From contig JAGTJL010000010.1 in NCBI GenBank assembly GCA_020746875.1, forward strand, positions 1,426,001 to 1,490,000: 64,000 nt of DNA, given 5' to 3'. Positions 12,588 through 25,390 of the stretch are shown piece after piece. Each line of letters begins with the position of its first letter. Positions within the stretch are counted from its first letter, which is position 1. This stretch comes from Rhexocercosporidium sp. MPI-PUGE-AT-0058 (taxonomy: Eukaryota; Ascomycota; Leotiomycetes; Helotiales). Both the position numbers and the translations under genes were made by a program. The notes beneath the pieces were generated by a model. The model worked only from the letters and a program-made list of their open reading frames with translations. It was not told where the DNA came from and searched no databases.

Positions 12588-14881
12588 TTATTCATACAAG
12601 TTCCACCAGTCTGGCAGTTCTCCCTGTTGCTGGTTGTCCCCGACTCGCGGCGGCTCCTGCTGATGTAGTTGTTGCACAGCCTGTGGGTGTCCCATTTGTG
12701 CCTGTGCTGTTTGCTGGTGCGGTTGTGGCACTGTAGCCATACCTTGATTTCGCTGGTGTTGAGGCATTTGTTGTTTATGCGCTGCCTGTTGCGCCGTCAT
12801 CTGCTGTTGTACCATTTGGTGTTGCAACAATAGCTGTTGTGCCATTTGATTTTGCACCAATTGTTGTTGTCCCTGCGCCATCTGCTGTCGTGGCATATGC
12901 ATCTGTTGCTGAACACTGTATACCTGTGGCAACACACTCTGCTGCAGAGTTTGTTGTGCCAATTGCTGCTGTAATTGTAACATCTGCTGTACTTCCCAGT
13001 CCATTCGCTGGCTTTGTGTCATCTGTGGCTGTACATCTACAACATTTTGATTCGGTGGCAGAGTATCCTGCCGAGTACGTTGCTGGTAAAGCTGTCGTAG
13101 TTCTTGCGGAATCTGATACTGGTTGGCATCGCCCTGTGGCTGGATGTGTTGTAGTCCTACAGACGGGATGCTTTTCAAGATGGATGAAGTTTGATGAGCG
13201 TTTGTCGCGATAGACTGTTGTGTGCTAGCATAGCCATACATGGGACTGTCGGATACACCTGCAGCATATCCTCCATAATATTGTCCTACACCAACAACGG
13301 AGGTAACGTATTGCCGTCTTCCATATTGGTCGGTATGGACGGTGTATGGAAGCGCCTGTGATATGCCCTCATTCCCAGAGTTACTAGGTGGCTGCATTGG
13401 ATGATATGACTTATTGGAGGTTGAGCTTGTGGGAAGGAAAGGCGCGGCTAGTGGTCCTATAGAAGATAGATTCGAAACTCCCCTTGTAAGTATTGGTTCC
13501 CCTGGAGGATGACCAAGTTGCTCTGCAGAACTCCTGGGACGACCATTTTGAGTTGGATATCGTGGCCTTTTGGGAGGATTTCCCGAATTCCATGTTGAGT
13601 TTGTGGAACTGGTCTGGTCGGTACTTCCTGATGATTGCCCTCCGGAAGTCTGAGGCACCCTTTGCCCAAGCTCCGCGCGTCGCCCCAGAATCAAAGTATT
13701 GGTATTTCTAGGAGGTGGACTCGTAGTTTGATGCATGTTTTGCACACTCGAAGGTAGCTTTTGGACATAGGAATCGAGCTCCTTCTTTTCACCCATACCT
13801 CGCCGTTTTCTTCTCCTCGACGGCGGTCCATTACCTTGAGGCCCCGAATCATTAGGAGAGTTTATTAGATCGTCTGATTTGGTTTGTAGTCCACTAAACT
13901 GGTTGCTCTGTCCACCAATAGCAGACTGTGTTGACGTCGATCGAAGTATCGAGAGCATGTTTCTCGTGGAAGGCACTGTATTTCATTTCCTCAGAAAGTT
14001 CATTACACAATGGCAACGGAGGTTGGGGTACCTTTTGGGTTGTCTGGAGTCTTGAGTTGGTCGGACTGATTAGAAGCACGAGGCTTGACATGGGTTGAAT
14101 TCTATTTCTCATCAGCCAAAACCTCACTGAAAGGCGGCGGCGGAATATTCACACTTGGCCAACCTTTCGAGGGTGGCTGGATAGGCCCGAAAGAGCGATT
14201 AGTTGACGGTAAAGTTACTCGTACGTTATTTGGTGCCTCTTCCTCGACCAGTGAGTCAGGTATGTCGGATGGATGCCACAGTACATCACTCTCGTGTGCA
14301 ATTCTCCACTCCATAAACTCAGTAAACTCTTGCGACAAAATCGGAGGCTTCCACATCTGCCTCTTTCGGCCATCGAATGTGATCAGGGTGGTTTGGTCCA
14401 AGTTGATAAGGTCCCTGCCGACCCATCTAAAGCGGCCAGGATATGTATTTGAGGGACTTGTGAGGAAAAACGTCAGGTCTTGGAGGAGCTCTGCAACCTT
14501 GTCGATGTAAGGAGTCAATAATCCCATGTGGGGCCTCTTTTTCCCAATCTAAATCTCTCAATCAGCTTATATGCTGAAGATTCTGGGAGTTGGAACCGTA
14601 AAGGGTACTCGAAACCACTTTCCTGGTCAGGTATTTGTGGTGTTGTGCTACGGGGCAGCAGACATACGCACCTCATATCTGTGTTGAAGTTCCAAAACAC
14701 ACATGAAGAAGTTTTTTCGCATCTGTTTGTCAGAATCCAAGACGGTCTGCCGGGCCAGACTTGCGGCTAGAGTGTCCAGGGAGTAGAGTATCCCCAAGTT
14801 TTTCACGTACTCTCTATTGGGCGGTCTTCGATTGAGGGCTTCGTACTCGGCGGAGACGTCTTCTTGTCTTACTTTCGGCAT
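12588..14881 (-). CDS. Conserved fungal protein with long Gln-rich C-terminus, function unknown
   Basis: A 687-residue model in four exons: 14672-14881, 14153-14548, 14032-14101 and 12588-13975. Phases agree. The N-terminal about 200 residues are ordered, starting MPKVRQEDVSAEYEALNRR and including YVKNLGILYSLDTLAASLAR and WRIAHESDVLWHPSDIPDS. A Ser/Pro/Asn-rich middle with a basic RRRKRRG patch, a likely nuclear signal, follows. The last about 170 residues are dominated by Gln runs (QLQQQLAQQTLQQ, QMVQQQM, QQAAHKQQMPQHQ). Such composition is usual in fungal transcription or chromatin co-regulators, so a nuclear role is a guess. The 51-nt intron 14102-14152 is a multiple of three, and its last bases form an in-frame TAG. 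Retaining it would end the protein before the Q-rich part. Confidence 0.7.
14102..14152 (-). other. 51-nt intron ending in an in-frame stop
   Basis: The donor is GTGAAT, a GGCTGAT branch-like site follows, and the acceptor is AAATAG. Splicing joins GWPS to NSTHVKPRASNQ in frame. Without splicing the frame continues through the intron and stops at the TAG that forms its 3' end. Confidence 0.55.
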
Positions 14882-15667
14882 TATTGATAGCTATATCGAG
14901 TATTGATGCTGCGTAGTTGTGTGAAGAGATGCTGTTGTTTGTCCATTGAATACTGATGGGAATTGTGCTCAGCGTAAAGGTCGTGGTGCCAAGCTTCGCC
15001 GAAGTAGAAGTCACGATCTGCAAGTGTATTCTTTCCCTGTGGTCGAACAGCGCTCCTACCACTAGGTGCCTCTTGTCTGTTCCTTGGCCGAAAAGAGATG
15101 CTTGTGCGTGCAGATATTAGATTTATTGGTCCTGGAGGTTACCCATCGTACCCATCTAGAGTATCTGAATATCTGCTCGAATATTGCTTTATAACCTGCT
15201 GACAGAACGCGACATTATGCATAATACTCCTTCGACACTCAGCCAGAGACGCTGTCAGATATTCATGAGATTTTCAGTTACCGTCATTCTTTACAACGCC
15301 AGTTCAACCTTCGAAAGATTTGAAGTGATGTTAGTCCCCTATGTATTCGAGCATTTGGTCAGTTCTGATCAACATTTCTTAACTGAGAACGCACGGAAAT
15401 ATACAATCAACCAAGACAATTCGGGATAAAGGTTTGAGAAACCAGGATACTATCGTTGAAGTTGGTAGTCTATCTAATGAGTATTTATCTGGAATTGCTC
15501 AAGTGATGCTCCCCCGTCTCGGCACTTTCGTTTGGTGAGCAAGTGACTTCCTTTAAGCTAATCCCACGGACTCTATTAACTACAGTCGCTACAGTCGCTG
15601 CTTGCAAATCTCATTATCTGTAAACACAGAACAACATTCGACTAGTTGGGCAGACTCTGCAGGCAAA
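14882..15667. other. Promoter of the Q-rich gene and 3' flank of the next gene
   Basis: The 786 bp upstream of the Q-rich gene start carry only short open frames and no recognised element. Confidence 0.5.
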
Positions 15668-17730
15668 TCACCTACGTCTTTTCCCATCCGCACCTGTACT
15701 CGCCATCACTCCAGCCCCTCTCGACGTCCTCGGCGCATGCTCCTTGAGCACCTCATCCCAAAATCTATAAAACTCCGAATCTCTCTTCACACCATCACAA
15801 TCCATGGCCCTCACAAGGGGTACTCCATCTTCATTGTCCTCCTGTCCTCTCATTCCCTCCACGGCTCCATCCCCAAAACAATCCGACCACCTGTCCAACA
15901 TCCTCTGGGCCTCTTCATACGTAGGACTGAGCCCATCACTCTGCCAACCACCGCTACTGAAGTGCTTCATCGCACTCTGTGTCTCGTTGACCATCTCTGT
16001 CTCGATTTGTGCTCGTTGAGAGCTTTGCCGTGCGGGGTTGCGGGGAGTAATTGGGGGCTTGTATGTTTTGTTCGGGAGGGAGAGACCTAGAACAATATCA
16101 TCCTTGGGTGGGACAGCCGGTCTTTCATCTTCCGAATCGCTGTCTTGGAACGCGAATGGGTTCCTGGTTCTAAGTACATCATGCTCAAGCCTGTCCGGTT
16201 CTTTTGTGACCACCACTTGTTTCCGTATCTTCAGCGGCAGCGTAGGCGGAATCTCATCCTCTTCGTCCGTATTATCATCTCCAACAATATCATCCTCATA
16301 TTCCGAGTCAGAATATGCAATCTTACTTGCCATCTTGACGGCCGGTGGTTCCGTTCTCAGAGGCAGGAAATCCGCTTCGCATTCCGCACACAACCCTCGC
16401 GTGGACGACACGATACCTAGACCGCAGAGCTTACACTTCTTGACGACTTCTTCCCCTGGTATCCGATTCTCTCTTCCACCACGCTCACTCCCCTTTCCCC
16501 TCGTCTTTGGTCTCTCCCTCTCACCCATCTGCACCCTCTCTTTCCTCATGAGCATCCCAGTCTCATTCTCACTCACACCCCCAACCCCCAACCCACTTCC
16601 GCCTGCACCTACATTTATACCACCACCCCTTCCCAAAACCCCCGGGTCCATGTCCCCAAACAGAAGAAGCTCTCATCACTGTCCCCATCACTGTCCCCAT
16701 CCCCCTCCCTCCTCCCCAGCGAAAAAGAAGGATACCCCAACCCCCCACCCGCCTCCTTCAATCTCCCCTGAATCCCCCTCCTCGTCTCATCCATCAAATC
16801 CGCGCTACTCCCAATCAGACTCGCAATCCGACTCCCCGCCGACTTCGTCTTCCTCATCCTCGAATTCGGCCGCACCGATTGCAGACTTGTCCTCGAATCT
16901 GGAACCCGCACTTGCCCCATTACCGCACCGGGCTGATTCAAAGTCACCGAACCCGCCGACGAGATATTGTCAAGAAAGGCGTTATGTGCTGGTCTTGGAG
17001 GCGGCCGTCTATCCTGACCACTCAAAGTATTCGCCGATGGCGGAGGGATAACACGCTCTAATTTCCCCTCTACCATTGCTTTCCGCAGGTTATATATCTT
17101 CTCCATATTATCGCCCTTCTCCTCCAATCTCTGCTTCTGCGCTGCTCTAGGCTCTGCTACTTTCCGGTGCATCATCTCCTTGACCAGATCCGAGAACGTG
17201 TTTTTCTTCTTTAGCGAGGAGATCGAGAAGGATGATTCGTTCATTCCTACCCCTTTCTCATTGCCTTTCGGTTTCGATCTCGATTTTGATTTTGATTTTG
17301 ATTTTGTGGATGAGCACCCCGTAGGGCTCGTAAGGGGCAAATAACTCCCGCTCGAATTCGCACTCGAAAGCACTTTTTCCTTCTTCCTCGCCTCTTTCTC
17401 AATACGATGTCTCTGCACCAGATACCCCGTCATCTCAGACGTGTCTCCCTTTTCTATCTCAGCAAGCGAGTCTTTCGACCCCCCGAAGCGAGGAAATAAC
17501 GTCGTAGGTCTCTCTCCTTCTTCATGATGCGCTGTAAGGTGTTGTTGTGGAGTATCGAAATTCCGGGATAAGCGTCGGGAGATGAAACTGCGTACTTTCT
17601 TGGAGGCGGAGAGGCGCTTGTTGAGCGTCGGGAGGGAGTCGTGGGATTCTTCGTAGGTGATATGGTGGATCTTCATAGCTTCTTCGGGTTGTAGTCCTCG
17701 TTGAGGTTGGGTGGTGGTGGTATGGGACAT
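15668..17730 (-). CDS. Low-complexity fungal protein with CxxC...CxxC zinc knuckle
   Basis: Two long minus-strand frames, 16662-17730 and 15668-16608, are best read as one 669-residue protein. They join by removing 53 nt (16609-16661; weak donor GTTTGG, acceptor GTAG), which keeps phase. The N-terminal half is basic and Ser-rich, with KKVRSFISRRLSRNF, a TKSKSKSKSRSKPK run and SLKKKNTFSDLVKEMMHRK. The C-terminal half holds KKCKLCGLGIVSSTRGLCAEC, four cysteines in two CxxC pairs that probably bind zinc. Acidic stretches (SDSEYEDDIVGDDNTDEEDE) and PPxxP-like patches follow. I do not recognise the family. An alternative is two adjacent genes, or a genuine frameshift at the junction. Transcript data would settle this. 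Confidence 0.6.
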
Positions 17731-18312
17731 GTTTGTGTTTTTTTCATTCGGAGGTGGATGGAGATGATATCATATGATATGTGTGTAATTATGTTGGCTA
17801 TGGTGTACAAGTTTGTAGCGTGTCAGGACAAATTACTCATTTGATGAACTATATGCTGGATGCTGTATGTAGGTATATGAAAATTAATACGTTGTGTTTG
17901 TTTGGATCGCTCAATTATTACAGCCAAAAATCATTCGCAAGCGGATCTGACGTTGACACACAACGCCTTTATGACACTTCTGCCCCTACACCTGAATGAC
18001 ATTCTCATCATCTTACACCGCTTGCACAACTCATCCCTTTATCCGTACCCCCATTTCTGATGTCATTTTCCGACTTCCCTTTGTCCCACTCTTTGTTCCG
18101 GGACTCGAGCGCTATCATGTCTCGGACCCGGACCCTGAAAGAAAGGTATTGTGTTCCCTTTGTTTGATATATGATGCGGATGAGGACTCGAGGGACCCTC
18201 ATCTATTTTTGGGACTTGGGTCCTTTCTTTATCTGTGAGTAGCCAGCAGTCAGGAAAACCAAAGGTTCAACTTTCCACCCTCGACGTCCCCCATCCAATC
18301 CAGCCTTCCCAA

Positions 18313-18347
18313 CGCACCGCACCGCACCGCACCGCACCGCACCGCAC
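18313..18347. repeat. (CGCAC)7 tandem repeat
   Basis: Seven perfect 5-bp units read directly from the sequence. Confidence 0.95.
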
Positions 18348-18676
18348 TGCAAAAAATATCAAAAAAAACATCGAAACCACCAACTCCCAAGCATAAATCC
18401 CTCCAACGCTCACGAAATCGTAAACGCTATCTCATCCACCTCCTCGCCAAAACGGCAGAATGAGCGCAGGCCCCCCAAAAAAATCCCCTCTAGAAATCAG
18501 GGGTAGATCCGCCCCGACTAGCGATCCGCGGCATCAACAACAACGCAAGAAACGACATCGCAGCTTCCAACAATCTCACGAACTGACGACAACCCAACAC
18601 CCCTGGTGTATGGTATACCCATTGAAGTTTTGTTGCACGTCAGAGAATTTAGCGTTTATAGCGCGGCGCTAATGTA

Positions 18677-18698
18677 TGTGTGTGTGTGTGTGTGTGTG
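18677..18698. repeat. (TG)11 microsatellite
   Basis: Eleven perfect TG units. Confidence 0.95.
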
Positions 18699-19093
18699 CT
18701 TTGTCTTGCGCTGGGTGAAAGAGCTGCGCCGCTTGGGGGTCGGAACGTGGATGTATTATTCGCTACTTACCTTTTTCAAAATTCGAACAAACATGTATTT
18801 TCAGAAACGACGAATGATGATAACACGAAAGAGCAAAAGGATGATGGGCAAGGGAAGGATGGATAGGCATGATTGTCAGCATACGACGGCAAACCTTGGC
18901 TGGTGAAGATGGTGTTTTGGGGGCCGTTTGCCAACAGGCTCGATGTCTGCCTCATGCAAGGCTGCGGAGATTATAGCAAGCAACCAATCAACCAAGACCA
19001 AATCCATTCCCAGATCTTCCAATCAAGTAACGTTGGCAACCAGCCTTGCTGTCACGCCATTAATCCCATATCCAAAATAGAATCTCAAGTATC

Positions 19094-20901
19094 CTATATC
19101 TCAACCCCCTCCTCCTCCTTATAATAATCTGCTGTCCTCTCCCTTGCCTCCTCAAGACAAGCATCGAGCGTCCCCTCCTCACTCGCACCCTCCATCCCAT
19201 CTCGAGGAATAAGCCTCACCTTAAAGTCTCTCGGAATAGCAACAAGCGCGCTCTTAAACTGGTTGTAATCCACATAGTCGGTATTCGGGGGCTCTGTCTC
19301 GCTAGCTACGATGCGGTAGCTGCAGATGATGCGCATAAGTGCCGTGTAGAGGAGACGGACGGCGATAATCTGGCCGCTGCATGCGCGTGAGCCAGCGCCA
19401 AAGGAGAGGTGTTGGAGGCCGGAGCTGGCTTTTTCGGCAGCGGGGTCGAGAGTACAGTCGGATGTTAGCCAGCGCTCTGGGTTGAAGGTTGCAGCGTCTG
19501 GACCGAAATGGTCGACATCTGGTCAGTATCAGTCAGCTTGGTTCAATCGTAACATTTAGGTAGGCGGAAGAAGCTTACCATGATTGGCAGCCTGGGCATT
19601 AATCAATATCATAGTCTTAGCAGGAATCTTCGCTCCATCCCACATGACATCTGTGACAGTCTTCCTAGGCAAAGACATAGCAGAGACAGTATAAAATCTC
19701 GCGGCTTCGGTGATAATAGCTTTGAGATAAGGACTCTTCTCTTCCTGGAAGCTGTTCCTCCATGCATCTCTGATATCAGGGTAGTGGCGCTTGATATCAG
19801 CGTATGCCTTCTCCTGGAAAATCTGACCTGCAGGTGTCGAGAGTGAACCAATGCAGGAAGTCAGGGTTCCGGGGATGGTCTCAAATCCACCTGAGACGAG
19901 CGAGAGACATATGCTGCTGACTTCCACACCAGAAAGCTTGGTTTCTTGATCTTTCAGAATGGCGGCGGAGATACACGGCTTGTCCGTTCCCTTCCGGATC
20001 ATCTCTCGGACCTGATCGAGTAGAGCATTCAAGTACTTATCTCTCCGATTACGCAACTCCTTACTCCTCCTATTCTTCTCGTTGTTGGGCCAATATCTCA
20101 GAATCGGGATGTAGTCCTGGTAATTCTCGCTTGCGCTTCTCAACAGCGAAATTGCCGAGCCAACATACAAGATCTCCCTCAACATACTATCATAGACATT
20201 ATCCATGCGAATACCGTAGCAGAGCGTAAGAGTAGTGTTCAAAGCATATCGCTGGATATACGGCCGAACCGAGATCTCCACACTGCCATTTTTCGAATCC
20301 CTAGCCAGGTCGCGAACAATGCAGTACGATTCCAAATCGAACATATCAAAGTACTCCTTAACTTTTGCTCGCCCCAAGGCCTGGCCGGCAGCTTTGCGCT
20401 TGTTCTTGCAGCTCTCATCCCAGGGACTGCTTCCGATCGTGAAGCCTTGCGTACTGCTGATGATGCCGTGAAAGGTGTACAGGGTAGGCCGATCGATGCA
20501 GGCAGACTGATTCCCGATCAACATGCGCTTCGCGTCTTCGAAGGAGTTGATGACTACGGCGCGGGTGTTCCCTAGTCGGATCTGGTACACGCTGGTGCGG
20601 TACTTGCGCCACCAGGATTCGCAGACCGTGGCATGGTCTTCGCCGAGTGCGAGGAGATGACCTGTGATAGGGAGAGCGCCAGGTATTTCGGGAATGCCTT
20701 TGATGTAGGGAATATCTGTCGCGGTGGAGAACTTGGCGGGTTAGGATACATCATCGCGAGAATGGGGAAGATACGTACATAGTAAACGACGTACAGCACA
20801 ACCACAACCGCAAGCCCGGTAAAAGCAAGCTGGTTACTGATACCAGGCAGGAAACTGCCCTCGCCAAGCATAGCTAGAGTCGGCATCGTGATATTTAACA
20901 A
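19094..20901 (-). CDS. Cytochrome P450, CYP504 / phenylacetate hydroxylase family
   Basis: A 562-residue model in three exons: 20775-20901, 19579-20715 and 19094-19518. Phases agree. Residues about 23-42 form the ER anchor (LAFTGLAVVVVLYVVYYV), followed by a proline-rich hinge (IPEIPGALPITGH). The P450 signatures are present: an I-helix with GGFETIPG, EAAR for the ExxR pair, FNPERW, and the haem loop FGAGSRACSG with Cys468 as thiolate ligand. FGAGSRxCxG, the GxxTxPG I-helix and YQIRLGNTRAVVINSFEDA match the fungal CYP504 group (PhacA/PhacB). That group hydroxylates phenylacetate or 3-hydroxyphenylacetate on the way to homogentisate. The exact substrate is inferred only from family. The adjacent MFS transporter on the same strand suggests an uptake-plus-hydroxylation pair. 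Confidence 0.87.
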
Positions 20902-21853
20902 AATGATCTTATCTTCACACCCAAAGCAGATTCAAAGCAGGAGCTCCTTGTAATCGAGTAAACCTCACAACCAGGACCCAATGCAAGAGATATGAAGAGA
21001 GAGGACACTCAACAGAACAAAGAAAGAAATCCTCACCTGAATAAGTAAACTTTCCACTCTTCACTGTTCATCCCACTTCCCACTCTTAAGTAGTACAGAG
21101 GCAAGCAAGCGGCAAGTCCTCAGCACACTGGCACGAGTCTTGCTCACCTCCCATCTCCCAAATGCTTTCCGGACGTACTTGGGTAGATAACCCCGCACTA
21201 GACGGGACGTACACACCAATCACCGCCTCCTAATTCTCATCAACCCCTCTACCCAGATAGGCAACGCCATCCTGATGGTTGTCCGGGTCGGGTGGATAAG
21301 ATGTCGTTGCCGCCCGATTGTTGCGCGTCTTATCTGGTTCTGTTACCTAAGCAGATATCATGTGTTTAAAATGTGACCTTTGAAGAGTGGTCTGTGCACA
21401 TGAAGACCGTGGGGTAATGTATCTTATGTCTCCCCCACGTCCTACCTACCTACTTCTGTCACATTTTCAATAACGTGCGCTGCGTTTTGTTGCACGTCGC
21501 AGTTTGGCAAGTGTGATAGAGTAAAAAATCCATCCTTCTCTTCTCTTCGATTGTGGGCGCTTTTAGCAATTTCCTCCAACTCTCTGCCCTCAGCCTATGG
21601 GGTAGAAGAGGGGAGGATAATCAAGTGAATAATTGTGTGCGCCTCACTCTTTTGAATGCTCCTTGAAGGACAAACAATAATTCTTTTGAGTTTAGTGTAT
21701 TGGGTGGTTATTTAGGGATGATATGGCATTCCAACCTGGTATATCCTCTCCTAGATACCCAGCCTTCCATTTGTGTTTCTTGCGAGGCCCTGTCGGACGG
21801 CTGTCGGCTTTTCCACCTCTTCTCCTTGAAATTTCTCCAGCTGCTGAATTCGA
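20902..21853. other. P450 promoter and MFS 3' flank
   Basis: A 952-bp interval between two minus-strand genes. It contains pyrimidine-rich stretches typical of fungal promoters. No coding signal is seen. Confidence 0.5.
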
Positions 21854-23676
21854 TTATAGCAAGTACCTGTAATCCGGAGACATATCCTATACCCAAAGTC
21901 AGCATACAGTTTAACCAACAAAACAAATATCTCGAGATTGGATGGAAGCAAGATCGGAGAAAATCAACAAAGGGCAGAAACTTACACCTAACTCTGTCTT
22001 CTCATACTCAGTCAAATGGTTAGGAGGCGCCCTATCCCTCTGCCTATTCTGAACGAAGACCGCCGCACCATAAAGACAGCAACTCAGAGCACTCAAACAC
22101 AAAAACGCAAGGCAAATACTATACCCCTTCTTATACTCCGGCGCATCACCAGGTAAGAACGCATAAGTAGCGATAATGCCACCGATATTCCCGAAACCGA
22201 CCTGCCACGCCGTGCCTACGGCGCGACGGTGGTGGCCCCCGAGGTTCATGTTGAACCAGCAGACTATCACCGGCATAGCAGAGTAGGCGCCCATGGCAAC
22301 GAGGAAGAGACCGAGGTATTTCACGTTCGTGTTGTCGTGAATGGAGATTAGGATGCTGAAGCCTGTGATGGCTATCGAGATGGGGATGAGCGTAAACACG
22401 AACCGATGACGCGTGAAATCCGAGCAGAAAGCTATGATCATGGCGAACGCGAATGCGCAAGCCCAAGGTGGCACACTATGCAATTGTGTCTGGATAGGCG
22501 AGTAGCCGTATGTGGAGATTATACCTGGTGCGAAGAAAGCGTAGCCGTATGCGGGCACGATCATGCCGAAATACATGAATCCTCCTAGGATGACTTTGAA
22601 ATCTTTGAAGACGCGCCCGATGTCTCGGACGGTTATCTTACGTTCAGCTGCCGAGCGGCCTTGGTCGGCTTGTAGGCGGGCTTTAACGTATTCGCGCTCA
22701 GAGGTTGTGAGCCATTTTGCGTCTTCGGGAAAGGAGGGGATGAAGAAGAAGAAGACCATGGCGACGACGCAAGTCAGGACTCCTTCGAGGATAAATATCC
22801 CTTTGCGAAAGTTAGTTTTACTCTTGTATAGAAAGTTATGAGGTCTTGGTCCTGTTCGCTTCAGGACCGCAGAACTCATGACCCAAGCAAATATTTTCGA
22901 GGAATGTAATCAAACTTACATCTCCAACCCCTGTATCCATGCAAATGATCCATCTTTCCAATAGCGGAGGCTAAAAGACCACCAAATGCGCCAGCAAGGG
23001 TTGTGCTGCTGAAGAAGAATGAATATCGCCTTTGTGCCTCGCTTCGCTTATACCACATCCCAATGAGATAAAAGCAACCCGGGAACATGCCGGCTTCAAA
23101 CACTCCAAGGAAGAATCGACATGCCAGTAAGCCACCGTAGTTCGACACAAGACCCTGGCAGATAGCCGCAAGGCCAAACATGAACATACAACCCGACAGC
23201 CAAATCCGAGGACTCAATTTCTTGAGAAGGACATTGGAAGGGATCTCGAAGACGATGTATGGCACGAAGAAGATAGTGAGCGCGGTGTTGTACTCGAGTT
23301 GTTTGAGCTTCAGGTCTGCTTGTAAGCCGAAGGATTTTGCGTTGGCGATGTTGACTCGGTCGAGGAACGCGAGGAGGTAGAGGACGCAGAGGAAGGGGAT
23401 GACTCGGAAGTCGATCTTCGTCATGAGTTTCTTCTCGGTGGTGTGGGAGGGGCAGACGATGTTGAGGTCATCGTGTTCGCTGGTTGCGCCGTTGGGAATG
23501 TTGGGATCGTAGTAATTGTTGGTTTCGCTCTTGAAGCCCGTTTCTGCGTCGACTGTTGATCCATTGGGAGTCACCTCCTGGCTTTCTACATAGAGTCAGT
23601 AAGTGAAGATAGTTTGCCAGGCGCAAAGTGTGATTCTCCCCTGGAGCCACTTACTCTTGTCCCCGAATCCAAACAT
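21854..23676 (-). CDS. MFS transporter, anion:cation symporter (Dal5/Tna1-like) family
   Basis: A 511-residue model in four exons: 23655-23676, 22920-23585, 21986-22800 and 21854-21886. All phases agree. The tiny first exon supplies the ATG (MFGFGDK) and the tiny last exon supplies DMSPDYRYLL. About 12 membrane segments are visible. Family marks are KIDFRVIPFLCVLYLLAFLDR before TM1, EIPSNVLLKKLSPRIWL, FLGVFEAGMFPG, GYRGWRWIFILEG across the exon junction, and FIPSFPEDAKWL in the central loop. ACS-type MFS proteins import carboxylates such as allantoate, nicotinate, tartrate or aromatic acids at the plasma membrane. The neighbouring CYP504-type P450 makes an arylacetate-like substrate plausible, but that is inference. 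Confidence 0.87.
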
Positions 23677-25025
23677 CTCGACTCCTCAATATCGAGATTG
23701 GTGGCCCAATGCCTATCCTACCCTATTCCTCTATATATGTAACCCGAGAGTGGCAAGTAGCTTAACGTTACATCTAAGCCGTCAAGACACGAGATGGAAA
23801 GAAAAGGAAAAAGAGGAAAACGGTGGAGGGACAACTACATAAGAACTCCAGCTAGCCGGCTGCACCTGGGTAATTAGACCTACCACGGCTCTCACAGGAC
23901 ATGCAACCGATTACCCAAAAAGTGACGATCTCCACGCCGTCATCGGCAGCAATTCCTGGTGGCTCTATTCGCGACCCACAATCTCACTAGATGAGGTTTA
24001 AGCTGTGCGGTGATAGCCCCAAGAAGCTTAAGCAGGTTCAAGATCCATTGAAAAAGCCCATGAGCAAGAGGCGTTCCCCGCAACGGGAAAGCGAAGACGG
24101 AAGGCTGCAGCAAGCATTTGAACGGGGATTGAGGAGGACTAGACTGAAGGAGGGAAGTGGTGGAAGGGGATCAGTTGTGTAATGAGGGTTTTCATTGGAT
24201 GGGATCATGGCCTCAACTAGCTGCGATTGTTGAACTGCGGGGGTTCTCAAGCCACTTCGGTGCTGGAGATTTCGAGCGTGGCAGCTGGGTCAGGTTTGCC
24301 GGGCAAGCGTGCCGTCATACGCCGAAGCCGATCGAACGGAGCGGCATGGAAGTTGTCCCGAAACAGACGGCAATCACAGAGAGAGGAAGAGAACAGAAAA
24401 AGAAATGGAAACTCATAGCCTGTCGCTTAAGACCATGCAAAAGCACTCGAAACTGTAAGTGAAAGCAGAGGTACGAGTCATTAGGGCGTTCCTTGCTCAT
24501 GATACCTACATTCATGTCATCTGACAATGAGTCGTGACCAGGAGGGAAGGCGAGAGACACTTACAGAGGTCATGCGATGCAGGCAATTTCAAGTACCTGG
24601 GTAATTGAAGATGTACGGACTGCTCATGTACACCCATGGCTAGTTTCTGCTCTCCCTAGGTATCTCTTGAGCAAGACTCTCTCCAAGAATGTAGCATCAC
24701 GTGACCCATGGATGAATAGAGGTGCTGGAGAGGTTGGTTTTCTTCGCTTGTACTGTCTAACCCTCTGCCACCAGCCGTCTGAAATCAATGATATCATCCT
24801 GTAGATATGTATATCTTCCGGTGCAATATTTCACTCCCGAACCTCTGACTGCACGGCATCCAGCCAGCCCTCGAGTTAGAGCGGAGGACCCCGTCCGGAT
24901 ATATATAACGGGCTGGTTTTATCATGCAAACACGGCAAAGCATCTGCAAGCTGCAAGCTGGAAGTCCCATGAAAGATTTCTCTTTACAGCACATCATCTC
25001 TCTACCCAACATGGCTGGCAAGCAA

Positions 25026-25026
<1 letters not shown>

Positions 25027-25058
<32 letters not shown>
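25027..25058. repeat. (CAAG)8 microsatellite
   Basis: Eight perfect 4-bp units. Translated, they give the SKQA/KQAS repeats of spurious frames. Confidence 0.95.
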
Positions 25059-25061
<3 letters not shown>

Positions 25062-25390
25062 GAAGGCATGCATTCTACCCGTGCCGTTGTTGGCCATTCC
25101 AAATCCCATCCGCATCTTGGAAACGGTCTAGATCCGGGATTAGTGAGCACTTGTCACTTGTCAGTCATTCAGGTTCGGTAGCCCCGATCATCCCGAGATC
25201 TGATCTCTGCAAAAAGTGATGTAATGATGCACGCCTTCGAGTCGCCGATGCCGATGCTGTATCGTCTTGTCTGGGATTGGCAGCAGAAAGCAATCGTCTC
25301 CAAGAGATGGAGGACGTTGGAAATTACTGAATTGACACTTGCAGAAGTGGTAGGTGCACGTCCCTCTCTCAATATGGGAGAAATGCGCAG

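Larger units (their letters stand above)
17731..19093. other. Intergenic with microsatellites
   Basis: This is the upstream region of the zinc-knuckle gene and the 3' flank of the P450. It contains a (CGCAC)7 array and a (TG)11 array. A frame from 18460 is basic and low-complexity. It has no domain and is not called. Confidence 0.5.

Noticed and set aside
16038..17051. 337-codon plus-strand frame opposite the zinc-knuckle gene
   Set aside because: It is a Ser/Pro-rich antisense shadow; the minus strand carries the KS repeat, zinc knuckle and acidic stretches.
24794..25219. Overlapping frames on both strands rich in KQAS/LLAC repeats
   Set aside because: They are translations of the CAAG microsatellite and have no other protein signal.
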